In this document: positions 32,136 through 43,819 of the stretch, in pieces
Layout of the letters: every line of letters starts with the position of its first letter
Numbering within the stretch: position 1 is the first letter of the stretch
NCBI GenBank assembly: GCA_015143295.1
Contig: CM026563.1
Span: 4,092,001-4,156,000, forward strand
Source of the DNA: Tetracentron sinense
Lineage: Eukaryota; Streptophyta; Magnoliopsida; Trochodendrales; Trochodendraceae
Reading direction: 5' to 3'
Length of the DNA stretch: 64,000 nucleotides
Translations under genes and position numbers: made by a program
Notes under the pieces: model-generated
What the model was told of the DNA's origin: nothing
Databases searched by the model: none
The model's input: only the letters and a program-made list of their open reading frames with translations

Positions 32136-34676
32136 TGTCACACCCCAAAATACCCCCTAGGAGTTAAGGGATACTTTAGAGGTGACTACGTGTACCTGTC
32201 AAACCATCCTGTAATGCAAGAGGCTAAACATAACATAATACAATGATAATCAGAGCGCGGAATTAAACATAAGTGCGAAAGCATAAGCCAACTTTTTCTT
32301 TTCTTCTATTACTCCATATAGTATTCCAAGTTAACATATACTAAATACAATCAAAGTAAAGGTGGACATGCCCACCTATCAAAATACAAAAAGGAACTTT
32401 CTAACACTGTCCTCTCAACAGTAGTCGAGGTATGGCCACACATCCAAGTCCCCATCCTCTTGAGACTGCCATGGGGTAGGTGGCTCCCTCTCCTCTACAT
32501 ACTCCTCCTCGACCCAAGGCTCGGGGTCGAGGACATCCACAGTACCTGCCGACATAAAAGTACGGCTGAGCATGGAATACTCAGCGAGTACAAACTACTA
32601 GCTAACCATAACAATAGCGAAAGCATAACAACAGTGAGCAATACAAGATATTAATTTAAAGCAATAGTGAAAGCATAAGATACATAGCCATATCTTAACA
32701 TGCGTGTATGAATGCAAAAACCTCGGTAAAACTCATGTCTCGGAAACCCTTTTCGTGTCTCGGTCAAATCATGTATGTGTGTCGTGTCTTGTCTTGTATT
32801 TCATGTCTTGATTTGTTCTTGACTTGTATACTTGTGAGCCAGAGGCTAGCACCCTTCCTTGGGCTACCAACCTCCTTGTCATGTTCTCTCTTGCATTTCA
32901 CTTGTGAGCCAGAGGCTAGCACCCTTCCTGGGGCTACCAGCCTCCTTGTCATGTTCTTATTCCGTTTCTCTTGTGAGCCAGAGGCTAGCACCCTTCCTGG
33001 GGCTACCAACCTCCTTGTCATGTTCTTGTTCCATTTCTCTTGTGAGCCAGAGGCTAGCACCCTTCCTGGGGCTACCAACCTCCTTGTCATGTTCTTGATT
33101 CATTTCACTTGTGAGCCAGAGGCTAGCACCCTTCCTGGGGCTACCAACCTCCTTGTCCTGTTCTTGATTCATTTCTCTTGTGAGCCAGAGGCTAGCACCC
33201 TTCCTTGGGCTACCAACCTCCTTGTCATGTTCTTGATTCATTTCTCTTGTGAGCCAGAGGCTAGCACCCTTCCTTGGGCTACCAACCTCCTTGTCATGTT
33301 CTTGATTCATCATATACAAATACAATCTTGGAAAACCCGGTTTCATGCATGCATGCGTGCTTGTGTGCTTGTCAATGGTGGTAATCATGATGACATACTT
33401 AAAAGGGGCGGATCACATGACTATGGCATTTCAATCCTTAACATAGTGGTATGAAAATTTAGGCAACATATAGCACATTTGAGCAATTTATCATTTCTAA
33501 GAACATTTACACAATTTCTATTTCCATTTTCTTCATTAATTCCATTTATCCCTTGTTTAGTCATTTTATCAAACACCCGGTGGGCCACATTTCTTAGTCC
33601 TTCCATTTCCCTTATTTAGTGCGTATTTTTCATCAAGACATCAAGGTACATTTGTTATTTGTAAAGTGCCCATCTTCCATTTTCCATTTCACACATCACA
33701 CAACATCCATACGGCATCCAATCGCCTCAATCGACATCCCATCCACACATCCATACCTTTTTCTTATCTTGTTTATATTTAGTGGAGATGATACATTTTA
33801 TAAGGAAGTAAACATACTACCAAGAGTCACATTTCACAATAGAAAATCTAGACTATTGCTAAAGAAAGTTAGTAGAGTGTACTAACCTTGAATCAAGGCT
33901 TGATCCTTAGTAGAAACCTTGATTGAAGCTCCAACTTGCAAGAAGAAAGATCCTTGCTTGAAGAAGGCTTAGTGTGGGGAAAACAACCTTGAAGTTGCCG
34001 TAGAAAACGCTGCCCTACCTTGGAGAAGGAGTCCCACACGAACTTGAGGTTGGATTTTCGAAATCCAAGCTTTTAGGGATGCTCTTGGGGTGCTTAAACC
34101 ATTGATCTTACTCTCAAATGGAAAGGGGGTTTTGGAACCCTAGTTTCTTCTCCCTCTCTCTCAAATATCCCTAAGTGTTGCAAGTGAGGCCTCAAAGGGT
34201 CGAGCAAACCCTTATGGGTAAGGGTTTAACACCCAAAAGACGAAAACGCCCTTACTGAAATTTCTGCAAAAACGCGAAGACCGAGCGATCGGTGGTTATG
34301 ACCGATCGATCGGTTGCCTACCGAGCGATCGGTGTTTATGACCGATCGACCGGTCAAAAACTCACTCTCTGGAAAATTTCCCCATACAAAATTTCTGACC
34401 GTGCGATAGATACCGATCGATCGGTTATGGACCGATCGATCGCTGACTGGACCGAGCGATCGGTCTTCTGTATGTCTGGACTGTTTTGACCATATCTTTT
34501 GACTCGCTCGTCGGATTTCGACGATTCAACTTGCGTTGGGTTCGTCTTTCGAAAACGCACATTTCTGACGTTTCGGAATTTCCGATTTCTTCCTTATTTA
34601 TTAATTAGACTACAAAAACGGCCAATTAGCTACGAAGGTGCTACTCATTAAGGATGAAAAAGTCCGGGGTGCTACA
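32136..34676 (-). repeat. Element B LTR3 (2541 bp), 5' LTR
   Basis: TG...CA termini, same length as LTR2 and nearly identical. Joined on its right to element A RT sequence at 34677. Carries the second 69-bp array and GATCGATCGG cluster. Confidence 0.92.
32831..33313. repeat. 69-bp tandem array in LTR3, seven copies
   Basis: Same array as 25150-25632, shifted by 7681 bases, same copy number and order of variants, as expected if both LTRs come from one reverse-transcription event or a recent duplication. Confidence 0.92.
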
Positions 34677-36366
34677 GTGCTATCATGATTGGTGGTTTCA
34701 AAAGATAGGTCTTGATGCTTTTGAACGCATTACTACAGGCTTCATCCCACTCGAAAGGAACATCCTTCTTCATAAGCCGACTAAAGGGCTGGCATCGTCC
34801 TGCTAAGTTTGAGATGAATCTTCGGATATAGGCCAAACGACCTTGTAAACTTTTGAGTTCATGCAAGTTCCGAGGTTCTGGCATTTTTTGAATGGCATCA
34901 ATTTTGGACTTATCGATTTCAATACCGCGGTGTCGGACAATAAATCCAAGAAACTTGCCTGAAGTAACCCCAAACGTACACTTCAAAGGGTTCATCTTCA
35001 ACTGGTATCTTTGAAGTCTATCAAACACCTTCCTTAAGTCTTGAAGACGGTCTTCTCTTTTCTTAGTCTTCACCACCAAATCATCAACATAGCATTCTAT
35101 TAGTTTGTGAAGCATGTCATCAAATATTTTCTGCATAGCACGTTGATACGTTGCCCCTGCATTTTTTAAACCAAAAGGCATGACTCTATAACAGTAGATA
35201 CCTTTGGGGGTGCGAAAAGCAGTAAGTTCTTCATCTCTTGGAGCCATTCGAATTTGGTTATAGCCAGACGAGCCATCCATAAAGGACAAGACTTCGTATC
35301 CTGTGGTGGCATCAACCATGAGTTCAGTGATAGGAAGTGGGAAGTCATCCTTTGGGCATGCCTCATTGAGGTCACGAAAATCTACACAAACTCGAATTTG
35401 TCCATTTTTCTTTCTCACGGGGACAATATTGGCGAGCCATGTCGGGTATTTGACTTCTCGAATGAATCCGGCTTCAATGAGTTTGTTGACTTCAATTTCA
35501 ATTTGTGGAACCAATTCGGGCCTGAAACGACGCTGAGCTTGCTTTATTGAACGTACACCATGTTTAACAGCCAGATGATGAACTGCTACTTTTGGGCCAA
35601 GACCCGGCATTTCTTTGTAGGACCAGACAAAAATATCTTTATACTCAAGTAACAAGTCAAAGTATTTTTTCTCTTCTTCTGGCTTCAAAAGTGCACTTAC
35701 AAATATGGGGCGAGGGTCTTCTGGTGTACCGAGGTTAAGTTCTTTTAATTCATCCACCGTGGCCTGTCCACCTTCCTCAAATATAGGTGGAGCATCTTGT
35801 ATCTCATCCTCAGTAAGATCTTCGTCTAATAATTCTTTCACTATTATATGGTTAGTAGAAGCTACACTTTCCTTATCAATAGCATCATGAAGCTCTTGGC
35901 TTTGTAAGCTATGCTGATTTGTAAACACAATGGTGTGTTGCTTAGCTTTGAGAGAGTTCTCAGTTGTTACGACCGAGTTCACTTGTCGTTTCATACGTGA
36001 CAAAATTATGCTTTTTGGCTCTTCAGGGGCTTTTGAGGCACTATGCTTGTTTCTCCTTTGAACATACTTTATCTTCTTGGAACTACGAATTCTTTGAGAA
36101 CGTTTCAAATTATTTGACTTGGTGATAATTCCATTTGTATTAGTGTCCACCTGAGTTCCTAATCTTTTGAAAACAGAAACTCGTGAAGTTGGTCGACTAA
36201 TTCGATCAAATACAGAAGTTTTTGCAACAGGGACACAATCTTCATCCACTGACTGTGCAGTGATGTATTGGGCATTGGCCTTTCTTGAAGATATGCGAAC
36301 TGGTGGGGGCGGGCTATAGCCGACTCCATCTTTGAAACTTTTCACTGCATAACCTTTTTCCTTCAA
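34677..36366 (-). pseudogene. Element A reverse transcriptase, copy 2, cut by element B
   Basis: Same RT as copy 1 from its N-terminal linker to a point about 560 codons in, where LTR3 of B begins. YVDD and the other RT motifs are present. One visible substitution near the catalytic motif: copy 2 has Lys where copy 1 has Asn (VVKTKKRED versus VVNTKKRED). A TGA upstream, between the protease and RT frames, is shared by both copies, so the decay of A preceded their separation. Confidence 0.85.
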
Positions 36367-36678
36367 CTTTTGTTGAGTTCAATTTAGGTCATGAACATTT
36401 TCTCCCGTAGTCTTACATGAGAGTTTCCCTAAAGGAGGTGGATCTTTGTAGTCGTATCCTGCCTTAGCAAGGAGCTTATAAGCATTAGGATCAAAACCCT
36501 CTTCGGTCCTCTCTGTTGGTAGAGAGCCATGCTCAATCTCAGGACCCTATGATGGTCTCACAAACCCTTTAAGAGGTGGTTTGGAGATTGTTGATGAAAT
36601 AAGCTTAGTGACAGGAAAAGTCAAACCATTTAATACTTTCAGATCTGTACTATTACATCCAATAAAAGGAGATTGCTC

Positions 36679-37731
36679 TCATTTTCTTTGTGAACATGGC
36701 ACATACCGAAGAACTGGCATTGTCTTCGAGACTTCAAGGGTACTTTGAGACTTCTCATCTTTATTTGAGGTGACCTGTTTATTCTCGCTATTGCTTTCTT
36801 TCTTCTCAGGCTCGATCTCATCACTTAAACCTTGTATTACTTTTCCATTTTGAGAACTTGATTTCCCAGTTGATGGAATTAATGCAGGTTTAACTTCTTT
36901 CACCGAATCACATTCCACGTAAAACTTAGCATCAACAAAATGCGACTCAACTTCAGAGAATGACTTTTCATCAGCTATCACTTTTTTCTGTGAACCATCT
37001 CGAAAAAACTTGAAGCACTGATGGAGTGTAGATGGAACTACACCATGTTCATGGAGCCATGGTCGTCCAAGTAACATGTTGTAGGATGTTTTTGCATCAA
37101 TGATATGGAAAAGAGCACTCGAACATAAATCTCCAATCACGAGATTGAGGCGGATCATGCCAATAGCTCTTTGCCCCCCTTGATTGAAGCCTTGAATCAT
37201 TAGACGACTATGAGATAGCTCATCAGTTGTAATTCCAATTTCCTTCATAATTCGAATAGGCATGATATTTACAGCAGACCCACAATCAAGAAGAATACGG
37301 TTGACCTTGTGCTCACGAGCATACCCAGCTACGAAGAGTGGACGATTATGTGGTTTAGAGCCTAACAATAGATCTTCATCTGAGAAGGCGATTGTCGTCA
37401 TGCATGCAGCACAAGTATTTGTGTAATTTTCTGACGCATTAACTTGCTCAACCTTAGATGTACAATCTTCCAGATTTGTAAGCGCAAGGGCCATGGCTTG
37501 CCGAACTTCTGGTGAAAGTCGTAGCGCATCATATACACTTAGCTGAGTTGAGACTTTATGTAAATGTGCAAGGACATTAGGATGAGCAGGATCTTCATGA
37601 CTTTCTTGAAATGTTGTCAATGTAGCATGTACTTTACCTGTAACATCTAGACAACCTTCTTCATCATGTGTCTCTAGACATGATATTACATGAACATTGA
37701 CACGATACTTGTTAAGCCATTTTTTGGGCAT
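36679..37731 (-). CDS. Element A aspartic protease region, copy 2
   Basis: 350 codons, minus strand, active-site Asp149 in LLDCGSAVNIM. It differs from copy 1 by a few residues (Leu/Ser at 38, Ala/Ser at 55, Glu/Lys at 101). The frame is open upstream through a Lys/Arg-rich stretch to about 37880, where it meets the Gag frame at an offset of one base. Confidence 0.75.
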   Translation of the reverse strand: MPKKWLNKYRVNVHVISCLETHDEEGCLDVTGKVHATLTTFQESHEDPAHPNVLAHLHKVSTQLSVYDALRLSPEVRQAMALALTNLEDCTSKVEQVNASENYTNTCAACMTTIAFSDEDLLLGSKPHNRPLFVAGYAREHKVNRILLDCGSAVNIMPIRIMKEIGITTDELSHSRLMIQGFNQGGQRAIGMIRLNLVIGDLCSSALFHIIDAKTSYNMLLGRPWLHEHGVVPSTLHQCFKFFRDGSQKKVIADEKSFSEVESHFVDAKFYVECDSVKEVKPALIPSTGKSSSQNGKVIQGLSDEIEPEKKESNSENKQVTSNKDEKSQSTLEVSKTMPVLRYVPCSQRK

Positions 37732-37880
37732 GAACTCTTTCAGGGTAACAGGAATACGAGGTTCTTGTTCAAGCAGGTCATCAAGTATTAGTGGTCTTTC
37801 TTTGACAGTCTTGCTCTTCCTTCTAGACTTCTTCTTCTTCTTTGATGCAGCTTTTGGTTGAGCCTTTCTCCGAGTCCTTC

Positions 37881-39961
37881 TTACCTAGTAATTTGAGGCT
37901 TTGGCAACCGTGGCTTGCGTTGCTTACGTCGAGTAACGAGGGTCCAACCATCATCCTCAGAGTCTATATTCTCAGTTAAATCGATGCCCCCATACATAAT
38001 TGTTTGATTTGTCAATCTTGTAGAAGGCTCTTGAAGACTTGGACCTGGTTTCCTATTCTCTATTATGATTGGATTAAATGACCCAAACTTAAGAGTGTAT
38101 GTTGGAGAATGCAACAAGGCATGAGGAGAAACAGTGCAAGTCTTTGGCTTACTTATAGGAACCGTAGAGCCAAATGATCCAAAAGCAATGACAGTCTGAT
38201 TTGAAGCTACAATATCGTCGTCTCCATCAATGACTATTTTCCCTTGTCGTGCCAGTGCCATAATCTTCTCTTTCAGAACAAAACATTTTTCAATTGGGTG
38301 GCTAACCACCCGATGGTATCTGCAGTATTTTGGGTCATCTATCTGGTCAGCCTCTTATGGGCGTTTCGACTCTGGTAGTTCAATCAGCTTACTTGTGAGG
38401 AGTTGGTCAAACATTCCTGCGACATCAGAGTCAGGGAAAGGGTACTCCTTTTCCTGCATTTCTTTCAAGGTATACCTCTTTCTACCTTGGTTTTCAAAAG
38501 ACCCATTTTTACTTTCCTCATTGTTGCTTGATTTTCCTTTACTTTTTAGAGGAGTAGTATTAACAGCCATAGACTCTTTAGTACCAGATTTAGAAAATGG
38601 TTTGCCCCCTTTTCGGTTGTCTGGTTTATCTTTATTTCTGCGAGAATCATGGGTAGATGGATCTAAATTTCCATTAGCTGCTATGCTCAATTCCATATCA
38701 TGAGCACGCGTGGCCAATTCTTCAAAAGTCCTCGGTTTTATCTCTTGTAGGATATATCGAAGTCCCCAGTGCATACCTTGGATACACATTTCGATGGCAG
38801 AAGTCTCACAAAATCTGTCTTTGCAATTGAGACTTAAATTTCTCCACCTCTTGATGTAGTCAATAACAGGTTCTTCCTTCCATTGACGGGTATTCGTCAA
38901 ATCGATCATACTAACTGTACGTCTCGTGCTGTAAAAACGATTAATAAATTCTCGTTCCATTTGTTCCCAATTATCAATGGAACCGGGTTTGAGATCAGTG
39001 TACCAGTCGAATGCATTTGCTTTCAGAGAGCGAACAAATTGTTTGACCAAAAGGTCGGCATTAGTACCGGCATTGTTACACGTCTCTACGAAGTGTGCCA
39101 CATGTTGTTTTGGGTTACATTTTCCATCAAATTGTTGAAACTTTGGCGGATGATAACTGGCAGGCATCTTCATTAGGTCGATCCTCCGAGTGTAAGGCTT
39201 GGCATATGCGAGGGAGGATTGTGATTGATCTTCATGCTTACCTTGTATGACATCTAAGATAAAACCTCTGAGTTGATCTGCAGGTATGGATCCATCAGAA
39301 GAGATTCGAATGTTTTCATTTGCACTTTGATCTTTAGTCGGCATTTTAGGATTATCCTCCGGGTCTGCATGACCTTGGCTTGATTCCTCATCGTTCTCGA
39401 ACTTATTCATGAGCATGACTATTTGTTTGTCTTTTTCATTAAGTGCATTGGTGAGCCCTTCAATGGTTTAGACATACTCGTAATTTGTTCATCAATGGAG
39501 AGGCCTTGTGCCATCAAAACTGGAGCAACAGAATACTCGGTATTGACAGAGTTCGAGTGTCCTGAAGACAGAAATCCCGAGTTTCTGTGTGGAGATCCAG
39601 GTGTAGAGCCTGCGCTTGAACCACAAGCAGACGAAATTTTATGCCCGGAGCTTGATTCATGAGATAAAGAAGAGTAAACCATGTTCTTCTTCTTAGAAAA
39701 AGAGGCCTCTTTTTTCTCCTTTAGCGAGGCTAAAGTGATGACGGGAAGTCTGGATGAGACTACTCTAGAAACTAACAATGGTCTTGGTGAGAGAGCAGTT
39801 GCTTGGGTCGACGAGCCCATACGAGCGGCTAGCGTCTTACTTCAGGTCGTGTATCCCGTATTCTGAGTATTGAGACTTGATCCAACATTGCTGGCAGCCA
39901 TAGGGTTAGAACCCGTGGGCTTGAGGCTTGAAATGTTTGACGATTTTTTCTTTGGTGCCAT
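37881..39961 (-). pseudogene. Element A Gag, copy 2, with stops and a frameshift
   Basis: Minus strand. The chosen start (39959-39961) gives a Lys/Ser-rich head MAPKKKSSNISSL, about 50 bases after the PBS. An in-frame TGA at 39842-39844 and a frameshift around 39420-39470 break the head. The Gag core is open at 38355-39416 ([35 protein letters not shown]). A TAA near 38352 precedes the rest, with the CX2HX4HX4C motif (CRYHRVVSHPIEKC, about 38295-38335). The frame ends at 37881 beside an AG/GTAAGA sequence. The equivalent of the right half in copy 1 is only poorly readable. Confidence 0.82.
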
Positions 39962-40009
39962 TGACTTCGAATCTCGAGAAGTTGCAGAAAAGAGATAAGA
40001 GGCAAAGAT

Positions 40010-40028
40010 TGTCCCACCGGGCGTGCCA
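40010..40028 (-). other. Primer-binding site of element A
   Basis: On the minus strand TGGCACGCCCGGTGGGACA, six bases inside the LTR boundary at 40035. The same 19 bases stand at 52185-52203 next to the element C LTR. A start with TGG fits a tRNA CCA end; I could not assign the tRNA with confidence. Confidence 0.7.
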
Positions 40029-40034
40029 GAAATT

Positions 40035-40766
40035 TGTCGACACAAATTTCGTGTCCGAAAATCAAGGACAAGAAACGTATGACAAATAATATTTTTTATT
40101 GATATCAGTGAGGGTACAAATCTTTGAGGTTTAATCTCTGTAAAATAGAGACACCTCTGATTCTTTTCTTTACAAAACCTTTAATCTGAGGGTTGGAAAA
40201 CAACGTATTCTCAGATCCGAACTTCAAGATCGTAGTCGAAAATATTGCCGAAATATTTGGGTTTTAACAGAGATCTTCAGAGCTTTGGCATTAATGGAGA
40301 TCTTCGGAGCTTCAGGCTTTAATGGAGATCCGCGGAGCTTCAAGCTTTAATGAAGATCTACGAAACTTTCAGCTTTTGATGGAGATCTACGGAGCTTCAG
40401 GCTTTAATGGAGATCCACGGAGCTTCAAGCTATAATGGAGATCTTTAGAGCTTTAGACTTTGGTGGAGATTTTTGGAGCATCAGAGCTTTATTCTTCTCC
40501 TCCTCCTTTCTCTCCCTTTTTCATCCCCCCCTTTGTAGAGAATGAACTACTTTTTATAAATTTACGAGTGATAGAGTCCTCCTTTAACACAACATCTTGG
40601 GAGACTTATCATGATTTGAATTGATAAGTCTTGTGAGGCTAGTGGATTACATTTGAAGTCTATCCAATTTGTGGGTCCCATTTGGTGGAAGCTAGCCTTT
40701 ATCTTTAAAGAGTTTTATATTATTTTAACTCTAAGTAGGGTCAACCTTCTAAGATCTTGCCCTACA
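40035..40766 (-). repeat. Element A 5' LTR (732 bp)
   Basis: Starts TGTCGACA, ends CCCTACA. Collinear with the 3' LTR over its length but lacks about 35 bases next to its outer (5') end. Contains the 28-bp array (40270-40490) and a TATA-like word (40551-40564). Followed by the ACAAC duplication. Confidence 0.88.
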
Positions 40767-40771
40767 ACAAC
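40767..40771. repeat. Target-site duplication of element A, right copy
   Basis: ACAAC, identical to 5254-5258. Confidence 0.8.
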
Positions 40772-43700
40772 ATAGAGAAAAAAAATAATTTTAAAAATGA
40801 TATTGAGGAGCAGTGCTAGCACCAGTCTCGGCATTCAAATTTTGGGGTAGCATTTCTCAAGGATATTTTTTTTGGTTCAACTTCTCAAGGATATTTCACA
40901 AGCAGCAGAAAACGGTCTGAGGCTTACTGAGGCTGCACACTAAAATTCAAGAATTATAAATCATGAATTTTATTTTATTTTAAATAGGCAAACTTTTTGT
41001 TGAAAAAGCTAAAATCTTAGGTTTTGGGTCCGCAGCACAAATTTCATTGCCCATCAAATATTCCCAATTGATTAGAGGACAGAAGAAATAAAATGAAAGG
41101 AGGATGTGAGGGACTACGAGAAGAAAATGATAAGAACGGAGAAGCTAGCAGTGTGGCGGTGGTGGAACATGATCTCCAACGGAAGCGTAGAGAGAATCGG
41201 TCTGGCAGCGTTAGGAAGGAAGTGAATTTTTTTTTGCACTAACCACGTGACTATGCATGAGGTAAAAACAAATTAGAAGAAGACAAAGTCGGCTGGATTT
41301 ATAATAGAGAGAAAAAGTTAAAAAGAATCACAAGCAGGCAGGTCCGTTCCATAGAAGAGGAAGTCTCGGAGAATGGTAGAAAATGGGAACTTACACGTGG
41401 AGTTCTCAAAAGGTGGGGTCACATCCTAACCAGCTGTTTTATTAGAGGTGAAAAACAAAAACAAGTGAGAAAGCAGTTCAGAGGTTGGATCGGTGGGAAG
41501 GAAAAGAACCGAGAAGCATGGAGAAGCTCTTGGAGCCTTGGGATAAAGAGAAAAATTAAGAAGGTGGAGGGATATTTTTGGTATAGTGGTGAATGATGTA
41601 GTCCAAAGGATAGTTTAGGAATTCTAAAGTGGTGAACCAAGTAGGCGACGGTTATTCTCCTTTTATATATACTAGCAGGTGGCACGTGCGATCCACCTGA
41701 GAGCATGGGGAAGAGTTAATAAAAGTTAATAGGGACACGTGTTAACCCATGAGTGCGATTGAACTCGCTAGTGGCATGTGCGATGCACGTGAGCGTGAGG
41801 GGAAGGACTTAACCACAGTTAATAGGAGTTAAAAGGGACACGTGTTAACCCGTAGGTGCGATTGAACTCTCCCCGAGTTCAATCGCGATTGGCTGTGATT
41901 CTAAATAGATAAATGAGAAAAGGATAGTTTGGGAATTAAAGTAAAATATTAAATCAAATGCAAGGGGTAGTTTGGAAATTAAAATAAAACATTAAATCAA
42001 TTTTTTGTTTGTATATAAGGGTAGTTTATGAATTTTGGAAAATTCATAGACGCAGGACTCTCGCATTATAATAGTAAAGATAAATCCATGTTTTGTTTTT
42101 ATATAAGGGTAGTTTAGGAATTTTGGAAAATTCATCTACGCAGGGCTCTCGCATTATAATAGTAAAGATGTTAGTAGATATGAATGTGTACCCAATCGCG
42201 ATTGAACTCCAGAGCGTTCAATTGCACCCACAAGTCAACACATGTCCCCATGCACCCTTATTAATTATGGTTAATTCCACTAATCTTTGAGGTTCAATAA
42301 TCTAACCTTGGTTTTTAGGAAAAAAACGTTTAAAAAATTTAACCTTAAGGGTTAAAACTTCTTAACCTGGATTAAATTTTTTTAAATATTTTTTTCTAAG
42401 AACCAAGGCTAGATTATTGAACCCCTAAGGGTTAGTGAATCTTAACCACAATTAATAGGGGTGAATAGGGATACATGTTGACAATTTGTGTGCGATTGAA
42501 CGCTCCCTGATTCAATCACGATTAGCTGTGATTAGATCTCTTCATCAAGAGAACAGATCACAGTCAATTGCAATTTCACTCGAGGAAAGTTCAATCGCAC
42601 CCACAAATCAACACATGTCCTTTTTAACCCCTAAAAATTGTGGTTAAGATATACTTATTTTTGAGGTTCAATAATATAACCTTGATTTTAAAATATATAT
42701 ATACTAGCAGAATGAGCACATGATGTCCAGTCGTAATGATTGCAAAAAAAAAATATGATAGTTTTGGTATGCACGATTTGCACCCAAACAAAGCGGTGTA
42801 TTAAGTGTGGGTAAACCCACTCTACACCCCAAACACATTTATTGGGAGTGTATAAAAATAGTCGCACCCTCACTGTACATAATCTAGCCCCCACCTTCTC
42901 TCTATCAATCTGACCCCGTGTCCTCCCTCACCAAATCTATCTAGGGGGTGTATCATGAATTATACACCCAACCCACAACCGAATCGCACGCACCACTGCT
43001 TTTTCTCCGGATAGAATCACAACCTATCACGATTGAGCTCAAGGAGAGTTCAATCGTACCCATACGTCAACACATATCCTTGTTCACCCCAATTAATTAT
43101 GGTTAAGATCCACTAACTCTTAGGGTTCACTAATCTATCCTTGTTTATGTGCAGTGAGGAAAGCTCATTCAAATATGAATGTATTTGCAATATTTTATGA
43201 AGTTTGGAAATGTAAAACTGAGAAGATGATTTGTGCCTGATAGCGTAGCTTTGGATGGAGCTAATTTCCAATGTCTACTACATTTTTTTTTTATGCGCCA
43301 GCTAGCCTGAAGACTTAGACCCACAACTAGGATTTCATTAGATTGTCGCCATGCCATTTTTTGTTGTTTTGTTTTGGGAGGATGTTCTATTTCATTTTGA
43401 CCAAGTTGGCTATTAACACCCAACAGTGCTAACATCACAATAATCTGGAACAAGGTTTACCAGGAAAACAAAAATTGGCAGTAGCGTTCACTAGTTTAAC
43501 CGGCATGGACTGGGCTTTGATTACAGCAAGAAACTAGAGTATCAAGCCTATACATGTGTCATCCCTGCCGTGAGGAAGAAGATAGGGACACAGCTGGTAT
43601 TATTTTAATTGTTTTGGGTTTTTCTTAAAAGAAGGCTTTAAAAATTATTTTAAAATGTTCAAAAAGTGTAAAAAATAATTTTGTATAAAATTAAAATTTT

Positions 43701-43819
43701 GAAGTTATTTTAAAGGATTAGGGGTATTTGGTAATATTAAAAAGATAAGGATGTTTTGGTAATTTTAAAAAGTCCTCAACAAATTTTCTCTCTAATTTTC
43801 TAAACAACCAAACAAAGGA
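40772..43819. other. Intergenic DNA with scattered short repeats
   Basis: No convincing gene. 41650-43080 holds at least six copies of a GCGATTGAACTC-like word in both orientations, often near ACACGTGTTAACCC words. 42012-42168 is a direct duplication. 42350-42420 has an imperfect inverted AT-rich stretch around TAACCTTAAGGGTTAA. The rest is AT-rich without visible structure. Confidence 0.5.
42012..42168. repeat. Tandem duplication, period 88 bp, two copies
   Basis: TATATAAGGGTAGTTT...CTCTCGCATTATAATAG occurs at 42012-42081 and 42100-42168 with a few mismatches. It may be the tail of an older transposon. Confidence 0.75.

Larger units (their letters stand above)
24455..34676 (-). mobile_element. 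Element B: complete Tekay/Del-type chromovirus (10222 bp)
   Basis: LTR2, internal region and LTR3 with matching termini, tRNA-Met PBS, polypurine tract, open gag and open pol ending in a chromodomain. PR-RT-RH-IN order plus a C-terminal chromodomain defines chromoviruses; the long LTRs, tRNA-Met PBS and protein details fit the Tekay (Del) clade. The near-identical LTRs suggest a young insertion. The right flank begins GTGCT (34677-34681), the bases present at the unoccupied site in element A copy 1 (14642-14646), so the element entered the RT region of A. The left partner of this duplication is not seen because another B unit lies there. Confidence 0.85.
5259..40766 (-). mobile_element. Element A: Tat-lineage Ty3/gypsy retrotransposon, interrupted by element B
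   Basis: Bounded by two similar LTRs and the ACAAC duplication, so outer limits are firm. On the minus strand it carries gag, an aspartic protease, RT with YVDD, RNase H, a second archaeal-type RNase H and integrase. On the plus strand, between integrase and the 3' LTR, lies a PMD gene. Dual RNase H domains and antisense PMD frames are known traits of the plant Tat lineage (Retand/Tat-like). Without the 20035 bases from 14642 to 34676 the element would be about 15.5 kb. All its genes carry stop codons or frameshifts, so it is non-autonomous now. Confidence 0.85.
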
